From CAYVBJ01 sp964415185 (GTDB taxonomy: Bacteria > Bacteroidota > Rhodothermia > Balneolales > Balneolaceae): a stretch of DNA of 12,004 nt. Position 1 is the stretch's first letter. The number at the start of each line of letters is the position of its first letter. The notes beneath the pieces were generated by a model that saw only the letters and a program-made list of their open reading frames with translations, did not search any database and had not been told where the DNA came from. Location: positions 1 through 12,004 of the forward strand of contig CAYPZI010000087.1 in the NCBI GenBank assembly GCA_964415185.1. Direction: 5' to 3'. Below are positions 5,848-12,004 of this stretch, piece after piece. The translations under genes and the position numbers were made by a program.

Positions 5848-7272
5848 TTAGATGCTCGTCTGTAAAATCGTCCCATTTTTCCAGCGGTCAATTTGCCTGA
5901 ACTCAATCTGGCGATAGTTCCGGTCTCGCTGAAGTATATAGTGGGTAAAAGGATAAGCTTTTTGTTTAACGAATGGTTTTTCAAAGAAATAGGTATATTC
6001 GGGATTCCGGCTGCTGAATGAATAACTCCAGCGGATCAGGTCGTGGCTGAGTTGATCCACATACCATGGCGGGCCAAATAAGATGTAGATATAACCGGCA
6101 TCCGTTTTCCATCCTTCCTTAAAATTTGAGAATTGCTTGTTAGCCTCTTCAACTCTTTGATAATACATGCTTATTGCTTCACGTGCCACCGATTCGCTTT
6201 TTGTGTCTTCCAGCCAGAATCTGTCTATTGCGTTTTTAAGTGAATCAGGGTCTTCAATGGCCATCATTTCTCTGTGCTTTTTTTTATCCATTAAATAGAT
6301 TAATGGTGCGGCCATTTCCCTGGTTGATTCTACTGAAGGAAAATTTTTGCTTTTGATACTGAAATCCCTGGCCTTATACCTTTCTTCAGTCTCTGATCTC
6401 ACAGCAGTGGTCTCAAACCTGTAATTCCCCCGTTCCTGGATGGGAAAAACAAATTCCACAAAAACATTTTCATAGGCTTCGAGTGTTCTCCGGGTAGTTT
6501 GAATTGGCTCTTGCTTGTCATAATCAATCCCTTTATATACAATGGAAGATCTACCTCTCATATTGTAATACATCGCATCGGCATGAAGGGTATCTGAAGC
6601 TATCCTGAGCAGACGGCTGGTTATTTGCATCGGGTTTTCTGAAAAACCGCTCATTACCTGGAATACAAAACGAAGTGAATCGGCATTGCCTCGAATGTGA
6701 TAACTGCTTACTGGAAGCCATCCGTCTGAAGTTTCGTTATCCTTGGTATAAATCTGTATTCCGGAAATCTGATACTCATTTTCTGCAACATCAGGTATAG
6801 AGACCTCGTCACGGCGAACAGTGCTTTTACCGGAGTTTAGATCTCTGGCACTGAATACAACCTCATAATCACCGGGCTCTACACGGTAATCTTTTTCAAC
6901 TTTCAGCTTGTCCTGGCTTCTCCAGGCAGTGCGGTCGGCCGTGCTGATTTCACTTACGAACCTGTCACGTTTAAGATTTGATGCGGCATCTTTACCCTGT
7001 GGTTTTATTTGAACTTCGTATTCAATATTTGCCCTGGTGGAATCATTATTGTGGGTGTACACCAGGCTGCCGTATGTCAGGTCGGAAACAACACTTATAT
7101 AGTTATTGTTGTCTTCACCAACAAAGGCAAAAGCAGAAAACGTGATTTCAGGGTGGCCTATTACAAAATCAAGGTCTTCTCCCCTGTTGATATTTTCTTT
7201 GTTGATATTATTACTGCCGCTGCAAGCAGCCGTTAAGCAGAACAAGGTAAAAATCAATGTTCGATTTGTCAT
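5848..7272 (-). CDS. GWxTD domain-containing lipoprotein
   Basis: The 474-residue protein begins with a lipoprotein signal: a short positive N-terminus, a hydrophobic stretch, and the lipobox LTAAC with Cys17 as the lipidated residue. The mature part is mostly predicted beta strands (about 30-310), followed by a helical section. Near the C-terminus comes the GWxTD signature EGWKTDAGYIYILFGPP (386-402; the five signature codons lie at 6100-6114), preceded by IDRFW and RVEEANKQF and followed by IRWSYSF. This domain occurs in envelope proteins of Bacteroidota and related phyla and has no established function. The gene converges on alanine racemase with 27 nt between stops, in which I see no hairpin terminator. 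It is divergent from the 721-aa gene, which carries a degenerate form of the same domain. After Cys17 there is no clear acidic surface-export signal (SGSNNINKEN follows), so the side of the membrane it faces is open. Confidence 0.9.
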   Translation of the reverse strand: MTNRTLIFTLFCLTAACSGSNNINKENINRGEDLDFVIGHPEITFSAFAFVGEDNNNYISVVSDLTYGSLVYTHNNDSTRANIEYEVQIKPQGKDAASNLKRDRFVSEISTADRTAWRSQDKLKVEKDYRVEPGDYEVVFSARDLNSGKSTVRRDEVSIPDVAENEYQISGIQIYTKDNETSDGWLPVSSYHIRGNADSLRFVFQVMSGFSENPMQITSRLLRIASDTLHADAMYYNMRGRSSIVYKGIDYDKQEPIQTTRRTLEAYENVFVEFVFPIQERGNYRFETTAVRSETEERYKARDFSIKSKNFPSVESTREMAAPLIYLMDKKKHREMMAIEDPDSLKNAIDRFWLEDTKSESVAREAISMYYQRVEEANKQFSNFKEGWKTDAGYIYILFGPPWYVDQLSHDLIRWSYSFSSRNPEYTYFFEKPFVKQKAYPFTHYILQRDRNYRQIEFRQIDRWKNGTILQTSI

Positions 7273-7339
7273 TCTAAAATATTTTTCAGCTTTTTTATTT
7301 TGTTGAAGGTCATATATCCAACGTAATCATCCAAATCAA

Positions 7340-7369
7340 ATTATAACAAAAGTAACAAATTGTGATCAA
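7340..7369 (-). promoter_or_regulatory. Candidate promoter for the GWxTD lipoprotein gene
   Basis: Read on the minus strand, TTGATC (7364-7369) and TATAAT (7340-7345) are separated by 18 nt. The start of transcription would fall near 7333, giving a leader of about 60 nt before the ATG at 7272. The -10 is a perfect match to the sigma-70 type box, and the -35 matches at four of six positions. Many Bacteroidota use a different -33/-7 pattern, which limits confidence. Confidence 0.45.
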
Positions 7370-7372
7370 TTC

Positions 7373-7401
7373 TTTACTTTTCGCTTAGAATCACCTATAA
7401 T
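7373..7401 (+). promoter_or_regulatory. Candidate promoter for the 721-aa secreted protein
   Basis: TTTACT (7373-7378), a 17-nt spacer and TATAAT (7396-7401) form a well-spaced sigma-70 type promoter. Transcription would start near 7408, about 43 nt before the GTG at 7451. Its -35 box begins three bases after the end of the opposing promoter's -35 box, so the two polymerase sites nearly touch. Confidence 0.5.
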
Positions 7402-7450
7402 CATATAAGAAGTTTCAACTCTATCTAAAATTACATTCGAGGTGTAAAAT

Positions 7451-9616
7451 GTGATGATGATCGATACAGGCAGAATTGAGCAACTCGTAGCTGCATTACT
7501 TTTTTATGTAATAGTCCTTTTTCTATTTCAGCCGGTGAATTTATTTGCGCAATCCGGCGATGTTTTGACTCACGCAATCGAGAAACCAGAAAGCAGGTAC
7601 AATAACCTTGTTTTTACTGCAGGATTGGAACTGATAAAAAAGGGCGAGTATGAAAAAGCCTCCAAATTATGGTATGAAGCAAAGGACAGGATTGACACCC
7701 CTGACTACCGTATTGGTCAGCATTTTATAAGATTGGTTACCGAACAGAAGCTGAAAGAATATTATCCTGAAGCATGTGAGATGTATTTTTGGGGGCTCGG
7801 AACTTCCGAGCTGAACGATAAAAAAGCTTTTTTGGAAATAGAGCTTGAATTCCTCAAGCCAATTCTGGAGGGTTCTAATTATTCTAATCTGAAAAAATAT
7901 CTTAAAGAAGATGACCCTGGAATTTTTGAGGATTTAAAAGTAATCTGGCAAAGCCTCGATCCTACCCCGCTTACGGAATATAATGAACGGCTGATGGAAC
8001 ATTGGGAGAGAATAGCCTATGCCAATGAGCACTTTTATATTCCCGGAAAAGATGTTTTCGATGACAGGTATGTACCGCTTATTAAATACGGATTACCTGA
8101 CTATAAAAAACATGACTACCTGACCCATAATGCAAACCAGGTAGGCTTTCTTTTGTCGAGCAGAATTTCAAGTGCTCAATCGTTTCAGGCTTCTGATGAC
8201 CCCATTGGTAATGCGTTGCTGCAAAAAGCAAAGGCCGATCTTGAACACAAAATTCGCGATCTGCACTATTCGGCCAACCCGGAATATGAGATCTGGATAT
8301 ATGAAGGAATAAATACAAGCTTTGAAAATGTGATTTATCTCTTCGGCCGGCAACACGGCGGACGGATGCGGCATTATAATTCGATAGATGATTTTATACC
8401 CTCGCGTGCTTACAGTATGACTGATAGAAACAGTTTTATAAATGTGAAATTTTCCGATCAGCAAGCAACCAACACGGAAGATCAGACTGATATAAATGAC
8501 CAGGATAACCTGAGTACAGGAGTTTCAACTCCCCCTGCATTTCCATTTACGCCTGCTATTATCATGCAATTAATGTATTATGAACAACTCTCGGCACTTG
8601 ATTACTTTTTTGGAAACAGATACGACAGGATGGTATCAAGATATATGGATCAGACTTCCGGCCTGTCAATGTCTCTTGCGCGTGAATTCCAGAATACCAA
8701 TACCGGATCGATGATAGAGCTCAGAAGGTTGGCACCGGTTGAACAAACAGCGATTGATGACAAAATCTTTGCCGTTAATTTAAACGCACATGGTTACAAT
8801 TTTCTGAATGAGGAAGCACAGCCATATAAAAAATACTTTGTAAGTGCCGATATCGGAGATGCAGCAGAGTATGACCAGGTTTTATCCGGAAGAAGATTCA
8901 ATAATCAATTTATGCACAGATATAAACTGATATTGGGCATGATGTCAAAAAGTGATAAAGACCGTACTATATATAGGGATTCGATTGAAGTACCCGGTTC
9001 TGTGTTACAAGCAAATATGTATTATACGTTTGATATTCCGATAAAAAACAATTCTGAAAAAATAGTAGCTGCCTCGGAACTCAGAGACAAGTATAAAGAA
9101 GCGGAAAGCAGGGCTGCAGATGACAGCCCGTTCCTTACCTCACTGAAGGCAAATGGTACACTCGAATTGGAACCGGGGCTTAAAGACTTTGAAACAGAAG
9201 AAATACAAGTGAGTGATATCATTCTCGGTTACTCTTCAGAGAAGAACAATAACGAATTCCTGGACTTTACTATCTCTCATGAAAAAGAAGTGCCGGCGGG
9301 TTCAGATCTGAATGTTTACTACGAGATTTACAATTTTAACAAGGAAGCCAGTGAAAAAGCTGTTTATGAAGTAACTTATGACATTGTGAAGGATTCCGGA
9401 AAGATATTAGGCCTCTTCAAAGGAAAAAAATCGGCAGGCACCGGTAGTGTAACCACAACAGTTGAAACATTTGATAAAGTTTCCAGGCAGAACATTGAGA
9501 TCGAAACTGCCGGAATTGAAACCGGCAAATATATGCTGAATATGGAAATTAAAGAGCTGAAAACCGGACAAGTAATTGAAATTAAAGAACCTATAAATGT
9601 TATAAAAAATAGTTGA
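7451..9616 (+). CDS. Secreted protein with degenerate GWxTD-like domain
   Basis: The 721-residue protein starts with a signal peptide: a hydrophobic run at about 11-33 with probable cleavage after FA, before QSG. A helical, TPR-like part follows (GLELIKKGEYEKASKLWYEA, 58-77). The section IWQSLDPTPLTEYNERL (165-181), then RIAYANEHF, DDRYVPLIKYGLPD (204-217) and the later YEIWIYE reproduces the surroundings of GWxTD domains. The GW-T-D residues themselves are gone: GKDVFDD stands in their place. The C-terminal third is likely a beta sandwich (about 610-715). No lipobox is present, so it is probably periplasmic or secreted. Three start codons lie in a row, GTG-ATG-ATG at 7451-7459; GAGGTG at 7439-7444 fits either of the first two. 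It is divergent from the true GWxTD lipoprotein, suggesting a functional pair. Function is unknown. Confidence 0.85.
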   Translation: MMMIDTGRIEQLVAALLFYVIVLFLFQPVNLFAQSGDVLTHAIEKPESRYNNLVFTAGLELIKKGEYEKASKLWYEAKDRIDTPDYRIGQHFIRLVTEQKLKEYYPEACEMYFWGLGTSELNDKKAFLEIELEFLKPILEGSNYSNLKKYLKEDDPGIFEDLKVIWQSLDPTPLTEYNERLMEHWERIAYANEHFYIPGKDVFDDRYVPLIKYGLPDYKKHDYLTHNANQVGFLLSSRISSAQSFQASDDPIGNALLQKAKADLEHKIRDLHYSANPEYEIWIYEGINTSFENVIYLFGRQHGGRMRHYNSIDDFIPSRAYSMTDRNSFINVKFSDQQATNTEDQTDINDQDNLSTGVSTPPAFPFTPAIIMQLMYYEQLSALDYFFGNRYDRMVSRYMDQTSGLSMSLAREFQNTNTGSMIELRRLAPVEQTAIDDKIFAVNLNAHGYNFLNEEAQPYKKYFVSADIGDAAEYDQVLSGRRFNNQFMHRYKLILGMMSKSDKDRTIYRDSIEVPGSVLQANMYYTFDIPIKNNSEKIVAASELRDKYKEAESRAADDSPFLTSLKANGTLELEPGLKDFETEEIQVSDIILGYSSEKNNNEFLDFTISHEKEVPAGSDLNVYYEIYNFNKEASEKAVYEVTYDIVKDSGKILGLFKGKKSAGTGSVTTTVETFDKVSRQNIEIETAGIETGKYMLNMEIKELKTGQVIEIKEPINVIKNS

Positions 9617-9642
9617 CACCGTACTTCAGGTTACAGTACATT
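9613..9642 (+). promoter_or_regulatory. Candidate promoter upstream of the SusC-type gene
   Basis: A perfect TTGACA at 9613-9618 overlaps the stop codon of the upstream gene. It is followed after 18 nt by TACATT (9637-9642), a four-of-six match to TATAAT. It would produce a leader of over 200 nt before the receptor's ATG. The perfect -35 argues for it, while the weak -10 and the non-canonical promoter habits of Bacteroidota argue against it. Confidence 0.32.
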
Positions 9643-9860
9643 TACAACGTGTTTATGAAAACTTTACATAGATCAACTTTACATTATTATTTTAAGCTTT
9701 AATTAGGTAATTTATTTAAAAAGATTATTACTCCTTGCTCTAAACAAAATAACAGTTTCAGTAAACCTGGGTAATTACTCTGATCTATTTATTTAAACAG
9801 ACACAGATTAATTTCTCAGGGAAAACTAAAAGTAAACACCCAAACCAAAACAAAACAATC
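9617..9860. other. A+T-rich leader region of the SusC-type gene
   Basis: This 244-nt stretch holds no gene that I can support. It contains two copies of AACTTTACAT (9660-9669 and 9675-9684) starting 15 bp apart, a short dyad GTACT/AGTAC (9621-9625 and 9635-9639), and a long A+T-rich part. It ends in an A/C-rich, Shine-Dalgarno-free run just before the ATG, a typical leader for Bacteroidota genes. I see no intrinsic terminator for the gene that ends at 9616. Confidence 0.5.
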
Positions 9861-12004
9861 ATGGTGGTTCCTATGCTTAAGAAGCTACTCTCAGTAGTAT
9901 TTATATTGGCCATTACATCGTCGTATGTGTTCGCACAGAACGGCAGTATTAGAGGCCAGATTACGGACGCTGAAACAGGCGAGCCTATTCCGACCGCAAA
10001 CATCTTAATCGTTGGCCTTGACAGAGGTACAGCTTCGGATGTAGATGGTTTTTACACTGTCAGGGATATCCCTGCCGGTGAATACACCGTCAGAGTTACA
10101 TTTGTCGGTTATCAGGCTCATCGTCAGCGTATAACAATTGAACCAGGCGTTGAACTGGTACAAAATTTTGAACTTCGTGCAGGGCAGATCGGCCTTGATG
10201 AAGTGGTTGTAACCGGTTACGGTACCGTAACCAAACGTGAGTTAACCGGATCAATCTCAAGTGTACAAAGCAGGGATTTTGAAGATGTATCCCAGCAAAA
10301 TGTTGAATCGATCCTGCAAGGCCGTGCAGCCGGTGTGCAGGTGACTGCTCAGTCAGGCGCTCCCGGAGCCGATTTCCAGGTTCGAATTAGAGGTACCGGC
10401 TCAATCAATGCTTCCAATGATCCCCTTTATATTGTTGATGGCGTTCAGATAAGTTTTCAAAACGAATCATCCCTCACTGATGATACTCCATTGAACTCCA
10501 TTAACCCTGCGGACATCGAATCGATTGAAATTTTGAAAGATGCTGCAGCCTCTGCCATTTACGGTGCACAGGGTGCCAACGGCGTGGTTTTGATTACCAC
10601 CAAACGCGGGCAGCAGGGCGACACCAGGGTTACGGCAACCTCTGACTTCGGATTCAGGACAGATATCAAACAGTGGAGGCTCCTGGAATCTCCTGAGTTG
10701 ATGGAATTCTGGTCGGATGTATTTGGTGAAGCAACGGCGAGATTTTTTGCAGGCCCGGCCCTCTTTAATGTACCTGATGCAGACACGAAACCATTTTCCG
10801 AATTTGAGACCTTTGACAAACAGGAATTTGTGAACAGAACCGGGTTTTCACAGCGTTACGGCCTGAGTGTAAGCGGTGGTAATGAATCCACCCGTTTCTT
10901 TGTGTCAGGTAACTTCGAAGATACCGAAGGACACATTCTGGATAATGAATTCCAGCGGATTTCTTTCAGAACCAACCTGGATCACACATTCAATTCCAAA
11001 TTCCAGGGGTCATTTACTTTGGGTATCACAAACAGCGTGTCTAAAGGTGTTTGTGAGGATGGTAACTTTACCAACTGCCCGATTTCAACCCAGGCGTTTA
11101 ACAGCCCTCTTACCCCGCTGAAGTTTGATGACGGGTCTTTTAATCCCTTATCAAGTGCGTTCGGGGTAGGCTCTAACCCGGCAGTTCTTGAAGAAGATGT
11201 GGGCCGTACTACAGATATCACTTCTATTGTTGGAAACATCAGCCCGACCTACACTGCAACAAACTGGTTGTCTTTCACAGGTACCTATGGTATCGACTGG
11301 AGGAATTCACGTGAAGTTCGTATAGATGGTGTTACTGCAGCACCTGCCACTAATGGCCGCGTAAATGAGAGAAACAGGCAGGTATTTAATTTTACTGCTA
11401 ACGCATTTGCAGATATTAGAAAATCCTACAACAACGAACATAACTTTAACGGTTTGTTCGGCGCTGAATACCGGCGAGATTTTGCGCGTACTTTTCGGGC
11501 TATCGGTGACGGCTTGCCCAACAGCTTGTTCAGGGTTCTTAGTGCAACAGCTACACCTTTTCTTACAGATGGCGCCACAACTGAATTCCGGATTGCAAGT
11601 TACATCTCGCGGGTATCTTACAATTATAAAGAAAAATATTTCTTTAACTACTCCGGCCGATATGATGGCAGTTCCAGATTCGGGTCTGAATCCATTTGGG
11701 GCTTTTTTCCATCGTTTTCAGGATCATGGGCTCTGACCGAGGAAGATTTTATTGACCTGAGAGGTGTGGAGGATTTGAGGCTACGCATGAGTTACGGTAA
11801 ATCCGGTAACTCGGCTATTGGAAACTTTGCTGCAAGGGGCCTTTTCTCAACTATAGGTTCCTTTAATGGAATTACGGGTTTGGCACCATCTCAGCTTGCC
11901 AATGAGAACCTGGGATGGGAAGAGATGAAAGAGCTGAATATCGGCCTTGATTTCGCTTTTGTAAACAGCCGCCTGACCGGTACAATTGATGCATATAGAA
12001 GAAC
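9861..12004 (+). CDS. SusC/RagA-family TonB-dependent outer-membrane receptor (3' end outside window)
   Basis: The frame is open from the ATG at 9861 to the window edge, giving 714 residues of a protein family usually about 1000 long. The order is a signal peptide (hydrophobic about 9-24, cleavage after VFA, before QNG) and a carboxypeptidase-regulatory-like beta domain (about 28-108, GQITDAETGEPIPTANI). Next come the TonB-box-like DEVVVTGYG (113-121) and the plug domain. The SusC/RagA signature is IEILKDAAASAIYGAQGANG (222-241), ending VVLITTKRG. Beta-barrel strands follow, with late SusC landmarks NYSGRYDGSSRFG and ENLGWEEMKELNIGLDF. Such receptors work with a SusD-type lipoprotein to import glycans, peptides or other large nutrients using TonB energy; a susD gene would be expected just downstream, out of view. 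A second ATG at 9873 gives a more standard signal peptide (MLKKLLSVV) and could be the true start. Neither start has a Shine-Dalgarno sequence. The substrate cannot be predicted. Confidence 0.93.
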   Translation, partial: MVVPMLKKLLSVVFILAITSSYVFAQNGSIRGQITDAETGEPIPTANILIVGLDRGTASDVDGFYTVRDIPAGEYTVRVTFVGYQAHRQRITIEPGVELVQNFELRAGQIGLDEVVVTGYGTVTKRELTGSISSVQSRDFEDVSQQNVESILQGRAAGVQVTAQSGAPGADFQVRIRGTGSINASNDPLYIVDGVQISFQNESSLTDDTPLNSINPADIESIEILKDAAASAIYGAQGANGVVLITTKRGQQGDTRVTATSDFGFRTDIKQWRLLESPELMEFWSDVFGEATARFFAGPALFNVPDADTKPFSEFETFDKQEFVNRTGFSQRYGLSVSGGNESTRFFVSGNFEDTEGHILDNEFQRISFRTNLDHTFNSKFQGSFTLGITNSVSKGVCEDGNFTNCPISTQAFNSPLTPLKFDDGSFNPLSSAFGVGSNPAVLEEDVGRTTDITSIVGNISPTYTATNWLSFTGTYGIDWRNSREVRIDGVTAAPATNGRVNERNRQVFNFTANAFADIRKSYNNEHNFNGLFGAEYRRDFARTFRAIGDGLPNSLFRVLSATATPFLTDGATTEFRIASYISRVSYNYKEKYFFNYSGRYDGSSRFGSESIWGFFPSFSGSWALTEEDFIDLRGVEDLRLRMSYGKSGNSAIGNFAARGLFSTIGSFNGITGLAPSQLANENLGWEEMKELNIGLDFAFVNSRLTGTIDAYRR

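Noticed and set aside
9785..10003. A 72-codon minus-strand frame over the SusC start region
   Set aside because: It overlaps the receptor's signal peptide and N-terminal domain on the opposite strand and has no family features; its hydrophobic part is the antisense of A+T-rich leader DNA.

Overview
The window looks like a chromosomal segment of a member of the Bacteroidota, probably from the Balneolota/Rhodothermia side. The evidence is a SusC/RagA-type TonB-dependent receptor, two GWxTD-family envelope proteins, mostly weak Shine-Dalgarno sites, and moderate G+C in most of the coding DNA. The lineage is inferred from gene content only; no rRNA or tRNA gene is visible.

Layout, left to right. 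Bases 1-297 are the A+T-rich 3' end of a DUF2971-like gene. A gene-poor stretch (298-581) follows, and composition shifts to clearly higher G+C. From 582 to 5820 five genes run in the same direction: a sodium:solute symporter, a GNAT acetyltransferase, an alanine/ornithine-racemase-family PLP enzyme, a leaderless M23 metallopeptidase-family protein, and a free-standing alanine racemase. The first three are packed tightly (gaps of 11 and 1 nt) and are almost certainly one operon. The last two are separated from them and from each other by unusual repeat DNA: a 121-bp element that can fold into a cloverleaf (3585-3705), and an array of three 66-bp inverted-repeat units (4335-4584). The first unit of that array supplies the stop codon and last residues of the M23 gene.

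The alanine racemase converges, with only 27 nt between stop codons, on a minus-strand GWxTD lipoprotein gene (5848-7272). That gene is divergent from a 721-aa secreted protein (7451-9616), which keeps the surroundings of the GWxTD domain but has lost the GW-T-D signature. The 178-bp divergent spacer carries two good promoter candidates whose -35 boxes lie almost back to back. After a 244-bp A+T-rich spacer, a SusC-type receptor starts at 9861 and runs off the right edge.

How the parts may fit: two racemase-fold enzymes, an N-acetyltransferase, a Na+-driven importer and a peptidoglycan-peptidase-like protein side by side suggest uptake and remodelling of D-amino acids or cell-wall-derived compounds. 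This is inferred from context; no substrate can be read from the sequence. The GWxTD pair and the SusC receptor look like a separate envelope/outer-membrane module.
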